DNA of 64,000 bases from Chondromyces crocatus (GTDB lineage Bacteria > Myxococcota_A > Polyangia > Polyangiales > Polyangiaceae): contig NZ_CP012159.1 in NCBI RefSeq assembly GCF_001189295.1, forward strand, positions 10,497,856-10,561,855, given 5' to 3'. This document shows positions 27,401 through 39,400 of the stretch, piece by piece. Every line of letters starts with the position of its first letter. Position 1 is the stretch's first letter. The translations under genes were made by a program, and so were the position numbers. The notes beneath the pieces are model-generated. The model had not been told where the DNA came from, ran no database searches, and worked only from the letters and a program-made list of their open reading frames with translations.

Positions 27401-30400
27401 ATGAAGACATGCTCGTTCACCTCGCCGATGTCGTCATGCTCCAGTCCGAGGTGAAGATCCCCATCCTGGAGATGCTCACCTGGTGGGGGAACATCCAGAC
27501 GCGTACCCCGCTTTCCGAGACGCCTTCGCTCTACGAAAAGCTGTTCCTCAACCAGGCCGTCACCAATCCAGTCGATGCCGCGCTGCAGCTGAACAGCAAC
27601 GGGACCGACCTCGCGACGCCGCTCGATCTCGCCACCCACCATGCCGCGCTTCTCTCTGCCCTGCGATGTTCTCAAGCGGAGCTAGATCTCCTCACGAACA
27701 TTGACGCAGCCAACGCGGAGCAGACCTTCCTCCTCGCAGATGGCTGGCTCGGACTCACTGAACTATCACGCATCTTCCGCGCCATCTCCATGGCACGAGC
27801 GCTGTCGTTGCCGGTGCGCGAACTGCTGATTCTGAGCGACATATCCGACATCCACATTCTGAAGACGCCCATCCCCTGGGATACGCGCCAATTCGTCCAA
27901 ATAGCAAAGGAGGTCGTGGCGTCACGCTGGGGGATCACCGCGCTGCGTGGTCTCCTCCGCCATCTCCCATCATTGGTGCCAGCGCCCACCCCTGAACCTG
28001 TGGAGGTGTTCCTCGATGATCTCAAAGCGCGTCGCCACCAACTCGTGGCGAACTTCGTATCTTCCGAGGCTCAGGAATCACCTGCACCACTCGTGCGCGC
28101 GATGGTCCTCAGCCGACTCGGCGAGGTGGTCAGGCTCGACGCTGCGATCATCGAGGAGCTGACGACACGGATCCTGCATTCTCCGGATGACGACTCTCGC
28201 TCTGCACTCTCCGTCTTTCTCGATTGGCAAGACGAGGAATCCGGAGCACTGATTCCTACTCGGACTGACGCTCGTGTCACATTTCTTCGCCTGGAGAAGG
28301 TGGCAGGGCTGCTCAATCGACTCAAGATCACGCGGGACGAGCTGCGCTGGATGGTCGCGCCCGAGGAGGGAGAACCAGTGATTCAGCTCGATGCGATTCC
28401 CGTCCTTCCGGGAGTACCGAATCTAGCGCTCCTCAATGGGTGGCTGACCCTGGTTCGACTGACCCGCTTGCGGGATTCGCTCCCGACGGGCAAAGAGGCC
28501 CTGGCCGAACTCTTCCGGGTATACTGGCAGCACCCGGATGGTCCCTCGATAGACCCCCTTCCATCAGAAACCTTCCTGGCCGCGCTGGCTCACCACACAA
28601 AATGGTTGTATCCCGACGTGGAAACGCTGGCCACGCGTTTCAAAAATCTCCATCCGGGAACGCGCCTCCTGCGGATGGCGACAGCGCTCTCCTCGCTCCG
28701 TCGGCTGGGCATCAACGCCGCCAAGGGTATCGCCTGGGCCGACGCAGCCACCACCCCCTCGGCGGCCAGGGCGACGGCGCTCGACATCCGCAACACCGTC
28801 AAGGCGAAGTACGACGAGGCCCAGTGGAACACCGTCGCGAAGCCGCTGCGCGACGTCCTGCGCGAGCGTCAACGTGACGCGCTCGTGGGGTATCTCCTCT
28901 GGCAGGGTGACCACGCGGACAAGAACCGCCTCTATGCCGAGCTGCTCGTGGACGTCGAGATGAGCGCCTGCCAGCTCACCTCCCGCATCGCTCAGGCGAT
29001 CAGCTCCGTCCAGCTCTTCGTGCAGCGATGCTTCCTCCACCTGGAGGCGGGCGTGAAGCTCGACGAGGAGGCGGCACGCGAATGGAAATGGATGCGCAAC
29101 TACCGGGTGTGGGAGGCCAATCGCAAGGTCTTCCTCTATCCGGAGAACTGGATCGAGCCTGACCTCCGCGATAACAAGACGCCTTTCTTCAAGGACTTCG
29201 AGAATGAACTCCTCCAGAGCGATCTCGACAAGTCCAGCGCCGAGAAAGCGTACTCCACGTACCTGGTGAAGCTCGATCAGGTGGCGCGGCTCGAGGTGAT
29301 GGGCATGGTCCGCCAGAAGGAGGGGAGCGGCAAGAATGCGCTGAGCGTGCTCCACGTGTTCGCGCGGACCCGCGACACGCCGCACAGCCATTTTTATCGC
29401 CGCCGCGAGGGGGACGATACGTGGTCGCCGTGGGAGAAGCTCGACATCGACATCCAGAGCGATCACCTCATCCCCGTCGTCTTCGAGCGCCGTCTGCTCC
29501 TCTTCTGGGCGATCTTCGAGACGAAGCCGTCAGCGGATCAGAGCGCGAGCATGGGGACTGCGACGGACCCCGGAAAGCCGCCGACGCAGGAGCGACACAT
29601 CAAGCTCGCGTGGTCCGAATATCAGAATGGGAAATGGACGTCACAGCGAAGCGTGAATGCGCCCGCAATCGTCCAGCCGCTCACTGAGTACGAGGACTTT
29701 TACCCGATCACCGACTTCTACTTCCGTGCGTTCAACCGCTATCCCCTGTTCGGCACCAACAATGCTCCTGCGCTCGTCGTGGAGGCTCTGCTTGGCCGTG
29801 GTCAACACGCCTCCGAGCCTACCAGGGCCAAGAGCAGGCGGCTGGGAGAGTTCGTCCTCTCGGATTGCCGAGGAAGGTGGACATCCGAGGACGTCACGGC
29901 AACCGCGCTCTCGTTCAACATTCGGCAGCCTGGCCGAGCCCGCCGGAACCGGATGGCCCTTCTCCAGAGCGCCTCATCGTCCGACCAGCGACTTCATGTA
30001 CTCAGCGGGACGCTCGCATCAGGATCGTCGAAGAACCTTTCCAGCACGGGTGAGCAGCTGGTCGTCCTGAAGGCCACGCCCGGCGAGTTCAGGATTCTCT
30101 TTCCGAACAGCTACGAGGACTTCCTGTCTCAGGATGCCTTCTTCTACGAAGACACGACCCGCAGCTTCATCGTCACGCCCCGAAAAGACCCCGTCAATCG
30201 GTGGGTCGTCAAAGAGGACATTCGCTTCGACGCAGTGCCGATCGTCTGGAACGACGACACACTCAAGCTCGAACTCCCCGATGACCTCTCCCCCTTCAAC
30301 CTGCAGCAGGAGAGCGGGTTCGTCGCGCTCGAGGGAGGCTCGCGCAAAGACGAACTGCTCGAGCGATGGTCGAAGTCCACGCCAGAGGTGATCAACATCC

Positions 30401-33400
30401 CGCTGACCACGCTGAAGCAGCGGTATCTGTTCGAGCCATTTCACCATCCGTACGTCTGTCGCTTCATCAAGGAGGTCAATCGGTACGGGCTCGACGGCCT
30501 GCTCGAGTGGTCGCGGCATTCCACGCCACTCCAGCTCTTGCGGCAGGACAACTTCGCTTCACGCTATCTCCCCACCCAGGTCGTCGCGCTGCCCTACCCG
30601 GTCGAGGACGTGGACTTCTCTCCGCGCGGTGCCATGAGCACCTACAACTGGGAGCTGTTCTTCCACGCGCCCTTGCTCATTGCGGATCGGCTGAGCAAGA
30701 ACCTGCGCTTCGAGGAGGCGCAGCGGTGGTTCCACGCCATCTTCGACCCGACCACGGGCTCCACGGCGCCGATCCCCCAGCGCTTCTGGAAGGTCCGGCC
30801 CTTCTTCGAGAACGCGGATCTGACGGCCATCGACGAGCTGCTCGCCGGCCAGGTGGAGTCGCTGTCGCTCCAGATCGAGGCGTGGCGACGGGATCCCTTC
30901 AATCCCCACCACATCGCGCGATTGCGGCCTCTTGCCTACCAGAAGACGGTGGTCATGAAGTACATCGACAACCTGATCCGGTGGGCCGATCACCTGTTCC
31001 GGCAGGACACCGTCGAGTCGACGACGCAAGCGACGCAGCTCTACGTGCTGGCCGCGGAGATCCTGGGGCCACGCCCCCGGTCGATGCCGAAGCGGGGCGA
31101 CACGGGAGCGAAGACGTACCGAGAGCTGGAGCCGCTGCTCGACGACATGTCGAACGCGCTCGTCGAGATCGAGTCATGGACTCCCTCGGGGACGGGCGGC
31201 ACCAACATCGGAAGCGACGCGCTCGCCGAGCCGCTGGTCATGCCCAGCATGCTCTACTTCTGCGTTCCGCCGAACGACATCCTGCTCGGCTACTGGGACA
31301 CGGTGGCGGATCGGCTGTTCAAGCTCCGCCACTGCATGAGCATCGACGGTGTCGTGCGGCAGCTCCCCCTCTTCGAGCCGCCCATCGATCCGGCGCTGCT
31401 CGTCCGGGCAGCGGCGGCAGGGGTCGACCTGTCGACGGTGCTCCAGGATCTCAGCGCGCCCGCGCCGCACCAGCGGTTCCCGCTGCTGCTCCAGAAGGCG
31501 AACGAGATGGTCGCGGAGGTCAAGTCGCTGGGTCAGGCGTTCCTGTCGGCGCGCGAGAAGCGTGATGCCGAGGAGCTGTCGCTCCTTCGGTCGAACCACG
31601 AGCTTCGGCTGCTCGACGCGATCCGGCAGATCAAGCAACAGCAGGTACACGAGTCGCGAGAGTCCCTGGCAGCGCTGCGCAAGACGTATGAGGCGACGTC
31701 GATCCGTAACCAGTTCTACCGCGACGTCGCGCGCTTCAGCGCTTGGGAGGTGGCGCACCTGACCATGCACGGTACAGCCTCCATCGCTCAGGCGATCATT
31801 CAGGGAATGATGTCGGCAGCCGCAGTGTCCCATTCGCTCCCGAGCTTCACCACGGGCGGCGCCGGTGCCATGGGATCTCCCGTCGCGGTCTCGACAGTCA
31901 TGGACGGCACCAAGACCGGAAACTCCATGTCTTCTGGAGCCTCGGCGGCCAACATCGCCGTCAGCCTGCTGCGCGACGGTGCCACGGCAAGCGCCACCGT
32001 CGGCGGCTACGAGCGGCGCTGGGACGACTGGAAGCTCCAGGAGCGCGTCACGGCCCGGGAGCTTCAGCAGATCGAGAAGCAGATCGTGGCGGCGGAGATC
32101 CGGCTGGCGATCGTGGAGAAGGAACTCAGCAACCACGAGCTGCAGATGGAGCAGGCCCGTGAGGTCGCCGAGTACCTCCGCGACAAGTTCTCCAGCCAGG
32201 CGCTCTACGACTGGATGTCGTCCCAGCTCGCGACGCTGTACTTCCAGTCCTTCCAGCTCGCTTACGATCTCGCGAAGCGGGCCGAGCTGGGTTTCCGCTT
32301 CGAACGGGGACTCACGACATCGTCCTTCATTCGCTTCGGCCACTGGAACAGCCTGCGCAAGGGCCTCCTCGCGGGTGAGGCGCTCAGCCTGGATCTCAAG
32401 CGGCTCGAGCTCGCCTACCTGGAGCACGACAAGCGTGAGCTGGAGCTGACCAAGCAGATCTCGCTGCTCCAGCACGCGCCCGGTGCGCTCCTGGCGCTCA
32501 AGACGACGGGATCCTGCACCATCGATCTGCCAGAGCAGCTCTTCGACAGGGACTTCCCTGGGCATTACCTGCGCCGCTTGAAGAACGTCAGCCTGACGTT
32601 GCCCTGCGTCGTTGGGCCTTATGACGGGATCAACTGCACGCTCACCTTGACCGAGAGCAAGGTGCGACACAGCAACGTCTCGGCCGATGCGACCGATTAC
32701 TTGAACGAGACGGAGATGCGGGTGGCCCATACCCCCGTCAGCTCGATCTCCACAAGCCATGCGCAGAACGACAGTGGGCTCTTCGAGGTCAACTTCCGGG
32801 ACGAGCGCTATCTGCCCTTCGAGGGAGCGGGAGCGATTTCCTCCTGGAAGCTGGACCTACCGCATGAGTGCCAGGCATTCGATGTCGGATCGCTCTCCGA
32901 CGTCATCCTCCACGTGCGCTACACGGCGCGTGATGGCGGGGAGATACTCCGACAGCACGCGAGCGCGGCACTCGCGACCTGGCTTGCCGACGACGAGGGC
33001 CCTCTCCCGCCGCTCGCCAAGCTGGTCAGCCTGCGGCACGACTTTCCGGTCGCCTGGCAGGCCTTGCTCGACCCGTCGGGCACCCAGGAGCTCACGTTCG
33101 CGCTCGAGCACGAGCTGTTCCCGGTGCCGCTTCGAGGCAAGAAGCTGACGATCCTTCGGGTCGATCTGGTCCGGGTTCTCACCCCCGGGAAGACGGCCTC
33201 GTTCAGCCTGTCGCTGCCTCTGGCGGGCGCCCCCGGCGGCACCCCGCTGGTCCTTCCCGACGAGGAAACAGGGACCACATCGGACTTCAAGACGTGCGAG
33301 TTCGATGCTCCCGCTTCGTTGACGCTCTCGGCGATCCTCACGCCTCCCAGCACCGCGACAGCGCTCGCTGAGGAGCTGCAGGACATCCTCGTCATCGCCC

Positions 33401-33426
33401 ACTACACGGCCAGCACGGTCAGCTGA
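24418..33426 (+). CDS. Tc (ABC) toxin subunit A, pore-forming/receptor-binding
   Basis: 3002 residues, longer than the usual 2500 or so. Residues 10-190 hold two transthyretin/carboxypeptidase-regulatory-like beta domains (VEGWSRRSQGHE, VRGKLADSDGNPLQG). Helical repeats follow, and near 655-690 is the VRP1/SpvA signature FCVCGHCRSVYGPAAYLVDL. The neuraminidase-like region has RRLLLFWAIFETK and IKLAWSEYQNGKW (about 1690-1740). Later come PYPVEDVDFSPRGAMSTYNW and FDPTTGSTAPIPQRFWKV. Long amphipathic helices at about 2370-2630 include a Gly/Ala/Ser-rich, membrane-inserting stretch, and the TcB-binding domain (GHYLRRLKNVSLTLPCVVG, near 2710) precedes the end. TcA forms the pentameric bell that binds cells, enters the membrane and injects the effector. 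The TcB-TcC fusion starts 12 bp downstream. Confidence 0.96.
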   Translation: MNSEFNDETFILHARVIDVRDSTGISGLTVEGWSRRSQGHELLAVATTEQGGYFVFEIDRATLVSLVGVKPVMLSFRIFDDSLLLLDTGTTLQWRVGDPETSLTIEVNPAATPSIGARSNWSVRGKLADSDGNPLQGKRVTAVDRNVGLPDKSLGESTTDIRGRFRITYDGTDLGRPHKARADLAVRALEAVTSEELAKAFVCRAPPNAVVDLTATEPPQKTSEFERLAAAVTPVIGSVEPHELGDGDVDLAACSAEVDRDHLHLFVLAHRMAEGTTIDPEVFYGLLRWGLPTERPQLVLAGRTVHEEALRWAVDENIIPAMTEGDINDALEELTNLAATVALEEERTPGAGMLSDLLATALPDPNRQVNLLKRYVDHDGPASAFWEELRNDPGYTGSEVDKVQLALQLGVLVRYHLPLFHHLEDGFATSTFQSLRELAMLQEDDWIDLLKDDTNGPIIGAPADIPGDTTDERIHHYASVLTQSLEAAFPGAALAGRLPAAPAVLTDALEVLSRVKDFELGQVRIDDFLAANPDTLSGVSQPAVTKAQLKGIDRLYRLTTSTAEISALMETGLDSAQSVVRLGRARMGQLLENKLTVGRIDAIFSAARQVTASSHTLATRYHAAFNGLSAHVLPTPSAPDMSEIASWPALFGSLDFCVCGHCRSVYGPAAYLVDLLQFLHRQLAGQGSATWSHYSIFTQQTVQFTSNDSARDILLARRPDIASIELTCKNTDTQLPYVDLVNEILEYAVANTELSPTVAFPEHIATVGTPAQLAALPQPPPSDKEEVQEMAYQLLAEAPYPWGLPFNIGLEESRIHLDHLGVSRARLMEVLDRSEESRPHAPPSEALTLERLRLSPAGWQLLLGTFTERPWKLYGLLETGNSLQDPTGTSTSPIQGTWVGVLRHVSILLNRTGLTYEALREVLATDFVDPEPKSLAIEAASGADPLTCKIAELRVPALDAAALDRIHRFTRLQRALGWTVAEVDQALSTFGGELDEDMLVHLADVVMLQSEVKIPILEMLTWWGNIQTRTPLSETPSLYEKLFLNQAVTNPVDAALQLNSNGTDLATPLDLATHHAALLSALRCSQAELDLLTNIDAANAEQTFLLADGWLGLTELSRIFRAISMARALSLPVRELLILSDISDIHILKTPIPWDTRQFVQIAKEVVASRWGITALRGLLRHLPSLVPAPTPEPVEVFLDDLKARRHQLVANFVSSEAQESPAPLVRAMVLSRLGEVVRLDAAIIEELTTRILHSPDDDSRSALSVFLDWQDEESGALIPTRTDARVTFLRLEKVAGLLNRLKITRDELRWMVAPEEGEPVIQLDAIPVLPGVPNLALLNGWLTLVRLTRLRDSLPTGKEALAELFRVYWQHPDGPSIDPLPSETFLAALAHHTKWLYPDVETLATRFKNLHPGTRLLRMATALSSLRRLGINAAKGIAWADAATTPSAARATALDIRNTVKAKYDEAQWNTVAKPLRDVLRERQRDALVGYLLWQGDHADKNRLYAELLVDVEMSACQLTSRIAQAISSVQLFVQRCFLHLEAGVKLDEEAAREWKWMRNYRVWEANRKVFLYPENWIEPDLRDNKTPFFKDFENELLQSDLDKSSAEKAYSTYLVKLDQVARLEVMGMVRQKEGSGKNALSVLHVFARTRDTPHSHFYRRREGDDTWSPWEKLDIDIQSDHLIPVVFERRLLLFWAIFETKPSADQSASMGTATDPGKPPTQERHIKLAWSEYQNGKWTSQRSVNAPAIVQPLTEYEDFYPITDFYFRAFNRYPLFGTNNAPALVVEALLGRGQHASEPTRAKSRRLGEFVLSDCRGRWTSEDVTATALSFNIRQPGRARRNRMALLQSASSSDQRLHVLSGTLASGSSKNLSSTGEQLVVLKATPGEFRILFPNSYEDFLSQDAFFYEDTTRSFIVTPRKDPVNRWVVKEDIRFDAVPIVWNDDTLKLELPDDLSPFNLQQESGFVALEGGSRKDELLERWSKSTPEVINIPLTTLKQRYLFEPFHHPYVCRFIKEVNRYGLDGLLEWSRHSTPLQLLRQDNFASRYLPTQVVALPYPVEDVDFSPRGAMSTYNWELFFHAPLLIADRLSKNLRFEEAQRWFHAIFDPTTGSTAPIPQRFWKVRPFFENADLTAIDELLAGQVESLSLQIEAWRRDPFNPHHIARLRPLAYQKTVVMKYIDNLIRWADHLFRQDTVESTTQATQLYVLAAEILGPRPRSMPKRGDTGAKTYRELEPLLDDMSNALVEIESWTPSGTGGTNIGSDALAEPLVMPSMLYFCVPPNDILLGYWDTVADRLFKLRHCMSIDGVVRQLPLFEPPIDPALLVRAAAAGVDLSTVLQDLSAPAPHQRFPLLLQKANEMVAEVKSLGQAFLSAREKRDAEELSLLRSNHELRLLDAIRQIKQQQVHESRESLAALRKTYEATSIRNQFYRDVARFSAWEVAHLTMHGTASIAQAIIQGMMSAAAVSHSLPSFTTGGAGAMGSPVAVSTVMDGTKTGNSMSSGASAANIAVSLLRDGATASATVGGYERRWDDWKLQERVTARELQQIEKQIVAAEIRLAIVEKELSNHELQMEQAREVAEYLRDKFSSQALYDWMSSQLATLYFQSFQLAYDLAKRAELGFRFERGLTTSSFIRFGHWNSLRKGLLAGEALSLDLKRLELAYLEHDKRELELTKQISLLQHAPGALLALKTTGSCTIDLPEQLFDRDFPGHYLRRLKNVSLTLPCVVGPYDGINCTLTLTESKVRHSNVSADATDYLNETEMRVAHTPVSSISTSHAQNDSGLFEVNFRDERYLPFEGAGAISSWKLDLPHECQAFDVGSLSDVILHVRYTARDGGEILRQHASAALATWLADDEGPLPPLAKLVSLRHDFPVAWQALLDPSGTQELTFALEHELFPVPLRGKKLTILRVDLVRVLTPGKTASFSLSLPLAGAPGGTPLVLPDEETGTTSDFKTCEFDAPASLTLSAILTPPSTATALAEELQDILVIAHYTASTVS

Positions 33427-33438
33427 GAGGTAGCCACC

Positions 33439-36400
33439 ATGAATCCTCGTCGCACCAGGGATGACGTGCAGGACCAGGCTGCGCCCAGTGCAGCGGCCAG
33501 CAGTGGAAGCAAGGAGGGGGGCGAGCGCGCCGAGGCGTCGCCGCCGCGCGGGCTGACGCCCGTCGCAGCGCCGTCCCCTTCCCTTCCCAAGGGCGGCGGG
33601 GCCATTCGCGGGATCGGTGAGAAGTTCTCGGTCAGCCCGGCGACGGGCACTGGTTCGCTCACCGTTCCCATCGCGGTCAGCCCGGGTCGGGCGGGCGCAC
33701 AGCCAGACCTCGGGCTGTCGTACGATTCGAGCACGGGGAACGGGCTGTTCGGCGCAGGCTGGCAGCTGTCGGCGCCGCGGATCACGCGCAAGACCGACAA
33801 GGGATTGCCACGCTACGAAGATGCGCTGGAGTCCGACACCTTCGTGCTGTCGGGCGCGGAAGACCTCGTCCCCGTGCCGGACGAGCATGGCGCGCTGACG
33901 CCCGAGATCGACGGGGAGGAGTCGGTGCTGCGCTACCGGCCTCGGACCGAGGGGCTGTTCGCGCGCATCGAGCGGCGGACGAATACCACCACGGGTCGCA
34001 CGTACTGGACGGTGACGACGCGCGACAATATAACCAGCCTCTATGGCAAGGCGGACGAGGGCCGCATTGCAGACCCGAAGAATGCCCGGCGGGTCTTCGC
34101 GTGGCTCCTGGAGGAGACGCGCGACGACCGGGGCCATGTGACGACCTATGAGTACAAGGCCGAAGACCTGGCGGGAGCGTCGCAGGCAGCGACGTACGAG
34201 GCGCACCGTCATGCGGGGCTCTCGCCGGAGGCCAACCGGCACCTGAAGCGCATTCGCTACGGGAATGTGACGCCAGGGGATGACGAGACGATGCTGTTCG
34301 AGGTCGTCTTCGATTATGGCGAGCACGACGAGGCGGTGCCGACGCCGGAGGAGGTCCAGCCGTGGTCGCGGCGGCAGGATCCCTTCTCGACGTACCGCGC
34401 CGGGTTCGAGGTGCGCACCGCGCGGCTGTGCCGGCGGGTGCTGGTGTTCCACCACATGGCGGAGCTGGACCCCGAGGCCACCTCCAGCGCCCCGGGGGAC
34501 TTTGCGCCCACGCTCGTGCGCTCGACGGACTTCGTTTACGACGACAATCCGGTCCTCACCAAGCTCACGGCGGTGACGCACTCGGGTTATGTCCGGGAGT
34601 CGAACGGCAGCGGCTACCAGAAGAAATCGTTCCCGCCGGTGGAGTTCGGGTATTCGGAGCCGGAGCTCGATACCACCGTTCGCTTCCTCGACAAGGAGAG
34701 CGTGCGCGACCTCGCGGGTGCTCTTCAGGGGTCGACGCAGTGGGTCGATCTGGATGGCGAGGGGCTCCCGGGGTTGCTGGTGCGGCAAGGGAGCGCACTG
34801 CTGTACAAGCGAAACCTGGGCGCGGGACAGCTCGGGCCGGCGCGCGCCTTGCCGTCGAGGCCTTCGCTCGCCGCGAGCGGCTTGCAGGTGCTGGATCTCG
34901 ACGCCGATGGACAGAAGGAGATGGTCTTCTTCGAGCGGCCCGTGGCGGGGTATTTCGATCGGACCGAGGAGGAGGCGTGGGCGCCGTTTCGAGCGTTTCC
35001 GGCGCAGCCCGTCATCGACTGGTCGGACCCGAACCTTCAATTCGTCGACCTGAATGGCGATGGGTCGGATGACGTGCTCATTGCACGGGGGACGACGCTG
35101 GTCTGGTATCCGTCGCGGGCCAAGGGCGGTTTCGAGCCGCCGGTGACGCTGGCAGCACCACGTGATGGGGAGCGAGGGGCGGCGCTCTTGTTCACCGACG
35201 GGCACCACACGGTGTTCCTGGCCGACATGAGCGGGGATGGGCTCAGCGATCTGGTCCGGGTCACGAATGGCAATGTTTGCTACTGGCCGAACCTGGGGCA
35301 CGGGCGCTTCGGCGCGAAGGTGATCTTGCACGGCGCGCCGTGGTTCGATCATGCGGACAAGTTCGATCCTCGGCGGGTGCGGCTGGCGGACGTGGACGGG
35401 TCGGGGACGACCGATGTGCTGTACGTGCGCGGGGACGGGATCTGGTGGTACCCGAACCAGGCGGGGAATGGCTTGGGCACGGGGGTGAAGTTCCCGAGCA
35501 TGCCGGACCATAGCCTTCACTCGACCCTTGCCGTGCTCGACCTGCTCGGCACGGGGACGGGGTGCCTCGTCTGGTCGAGTCCTCTGCCCGGGTTTGCTGC
35601 AGCGCCGCTGCGCTACATGGATCTGCTGGCGGGCAAGAAGCCGCACCTGATGACGTCGGTGAAGAACAACCTGGGGCTGGAAACGAGGCTCCAGTATGCG
35701 CCGTCGACGAAGTTCTTCTTGCAGGATCGCGCGGCGGGGACGCCGTGGGTGACGAAGCTGCCGTTCCCCGTGCACGTGGTCGAGCGGGTGGAGAGCTACG
35801 ATCACGTGAGCCGGGTGCGGTTCGCGTCGGAGTACCGCTATCACCACGGCTATTTCGACGGGGAGGAGCGAGAGTTTCGCGGGTTCGGGCTCGTGGAGCA
35901 GGTGGACACCGAGGCATTCTCGGCGGCGCGCGGGGTTGGGTTGTTTCCGGAGGTGACGCCGGTCAATGGCGAGCTGCCGCAGCCGCCGGTGCTGACGAAG
36001 ACGTGGCTGCACACGGGAGCCTGGCGGAAAGGGGCGGAGATCAGCCAGCAGTACGAGAAAGAGTACTATCAGGGCGAGAGTGGTGGCGGCGGTGGGGGGC
36101 TTGTGGAGGAGCCACGCCTACCGGATACGATCTTGCCGGCCGGATTGACGCCGGACGAGATGCGGCAGGCCTGTCGGGCGCTGCGAGGGCAGACGCTGCG
36201 GCAGGAGGTGTACGCGCTGGATGGGTCGGAGGCGGAGACGCGGCCCTATTCGGTGGTGGAGAGCAGCCACGCGGTGCGGCGGGAGCAAGCGATGCGCGGA
36301 GAGACGCCGGGGGTCTTCCTGGTGTCGCCGCGGGAAGCGATCTCGCTGTACTACGAGCGGCACGAGGATGCAGAGGGGAGGCTCGATCCCCGGGTGACGC

Positions 36401-39400
36401 ACGCTTTCACGCTCGAGGTCGATGCGTTCGGCGTCGCGCGGGCGAGTGTCGCGGTGGCGTACCCGCGGCGCCATGGACCGAGCACGGTGGCAGCGCAGAA
36501 CGAGCTGCATGTGACGCTGACGGAGATGGAGGTGGTGCATCTGGCGAATGCGTCGGATGGCTATCGCCTGGGCATCCCGATCGCCACGCGCACCTACGAG
36601 CTGCACGGCCTCACCACGCCCACCGGGGTGTACGCCTTCGAGGACGTCGTCACGGCGGTCGCCGAGGCACGTGGGAAAGCTGCACGCGCTTACGAAGACT
36701 GGCCTCCGTCTGGTGGCTCGCCGATGCCTTCGCTGCCCGAGCGGCGGCTCATCGAGGACATGCGCGTGCGCTATCAGGACAGCGACAACCTGCCGGCGCC
36801 CCTCGCATTGGGCGTGGTGGACGTGCACGCGCTCCCCTACGAGAGTTATCAGCTCGCGCTCACCCAGGGGCAGATCGACACGACCTACAATGACGGCTCG
36901 ACGCGGGTCACTTCGGGGATCCTGCTCGAAGGTGGCTATGTGCAGCTCCCCGATGAAGCGGGATGGTGGATCCCCTCCGGGCGGCAGATCTTCGATGCGG
37001 CGAAGTTCTTCCTGCCGACCTCGGTGCTCAATCCCTGGGGGACTGTCAGCACGGTCGAGTACGACGATTACCACCTGCTCGTGGAGCGCACCGAAGACGC
37101 GCTCGGCAATGAAGTGGTCGTCACCAACGATTACCGCGTCCTGTCACCCGTGATGATCACGGAACCCAATGGCAACCGTGGCGCCGTGCAGCTCGACGCC
37201 CTTGGGATGGTCGTCGCCACGGCGGTGATGGGCAAGCTCGGGAGCCTCGACGGCGACACGCTCGACGATCCCACCACCACGCTGGAGATCGACCTGTTCC
37301 GGTACATGAACACCGGCAAACCCAGCGTCATCCACGCGCGCGCCCGCGAGACCCACGGAGACCCGAACACCCGCTGGCAGGAGATCTACACGTACTCCGA
37401 CGGGTCGGGCCGCGAGATCATGCGCAAACTGCAGGCCGCCCCGGGCCTGGCGCCTTTGCTCGACGAGCATGGTCACCCCGTGCTCGGCCTCGACGGCAAG
37501 CCCGAGATGGCGACGGCGGATCCACGGTGGGTCGGCAACGGCCGCACCGTCGTCGACAACAAGGGCAACCCCATCAAGCAGTACGAGCCCTACTTCAGCA
37601 GCACCTTCGAGTTCGAGGACGACGAGGTGCTCATGCACTGGGGGGTGACGCCGGTCCTTCGCTACGACCCTCTGGGGCGGCTCGTGCGGACCGACTTCCC
37701 CGACGGCACCTGCGCGCGGGTGGAGTTCTCGCCCTGGTCGCAGACGTCGTGGGACGCCAACGACACCGTGCTCGACCCGGGCAATCTCTGGTTTGCTGCC
37801 CGCCAGCCCGGCGCCACCCCGACGCCAAGCGCCGCCGACCAGCGCGCCGCCACCCTGGCCGCGGCGCATGCCGGCACGCCCGCCGTGGTGCATGTCGACC
37901 CGCTCGGGCGCGCCGTGGTGGGCGTTGCCGACCTGGGAGGCGGCACCAAGCTCCTCACCACCACCACGCTCGACCTCGAGGGCAACCCGCGCATCATCAC
38001 CGATGCCCGCGGCAACGACTGCATGGTCTACACCTTCGACGTGGCCGGTCGCAAGGTCCACCAGCACAGCATCGACGCTGGCACCCGCTGGATGCTCTCG
38101 GATGTGCTCGGGAGCCCCCTGCGCGGATGGGATAGCCGCGGCCACACCCTCCGGACCACCTACGACGTGCTCCGCCGGCCCACCGGCCTGTGGGTGCAGC
38201 AGGGCATCGACCCCGAGGTGCTCGCCGAGCGCACCGTCTATGGCGAAGGCGTCCCCAGCGCGGCCACCCTCAACCTGCGCGGAAAGGTCTACCAGCAGTA
38301 CGACGGCGCCGGCCTCGTCACCAGCGACGGCTTCGACTTCAAGGGAAACCTGCTCGGTAGTACCCGCACCCTGGCCGTCGACTACCAGAACCAGCTCGAC
38401 TGGGACGCGACTCCGGCCCCCGCACTGGAGGTCGAGACCTTCACCAGCACCACCGCTTACGACGCCCTCAACCGGCCCGTCAGCACCACCACGCCCGACC
38501 AGAGCGAGACTCGGCCGACGTACAACGAAGCCGGCCAGCTCGAAGCCGTCGACGTCCGGCTGCGTGACGCCCCCACCCCGACCTCCTTCGTCGACGACAT
38601 CGCCTACAGCGCCAAGGGCCAGCGCGAGCGCATCACCTACGGCAACGGGATCATCACCGAGTACACCCACGATCCCCTCACCTTCCGCCTCACCCGCCTC
38701 AAGTCCACACGCGTCGCTGACAGCGTGGTCCTGCAGGACTTGCACTACACCCACGATCCTGTCGGCAACATCATCCTTATCGACGACAAGGCGCAGCAGA
38801 GCCTCTACCACAACAGCCAGCTCGTCGAGCCTGTCTCCAGATACGAATACGACGCCCTCTATCGCCTCATCCACGCCGAGGGCCGCGAGCACGCCGGTCA
38901 GAACGCGAACATCCAGCAGGACGCCGAAGGCTTCCCACTCGTCCAGTCCGCACATCCCAACGACCCCCAAGCACTCCGCGCCTACACGGAATCGTACGAC
39001 TACGACGAGGTTGGCAACCTCCTCACCATGGCGCACCAGGCCGTCGGCGGCGGGTGGTCCCGCCATTACGAGATCGACGACGACAGCAACCGGCTGCTCT
39101 CCACCAGCCTCCCGGGTGACCTGTCTTCAGGCCCTTACTCGGCCCATTATTCGTACGACCCCCACGGCAACATGACTTCGATGCCGCACCTGGTGAGCAT
39201 CGTCTGGGACTTCGAGAACCAGCAGCGCGAGGTCGACCTCGGCGGCGGCGGGATCGCGTACTATGTATACGACGCAACCGGGAAGCGCGTCCGCAAAGCC
39301 TGGGAACACAACGGCATCATCGAGGAGAGGATCTACCTCGGTGGATACGAACTCTACCGCCGGAGAGAAGGCGTGAATGCGAACCTTGTCCTTGAGCGAG

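Noticed and set aside
32857..36012. 1051-residue minus-strand frame across the TcA/TcB junction
   Set aside because: Antisense to two well-supported toxin genes; Arg/His-rich shadow composition.
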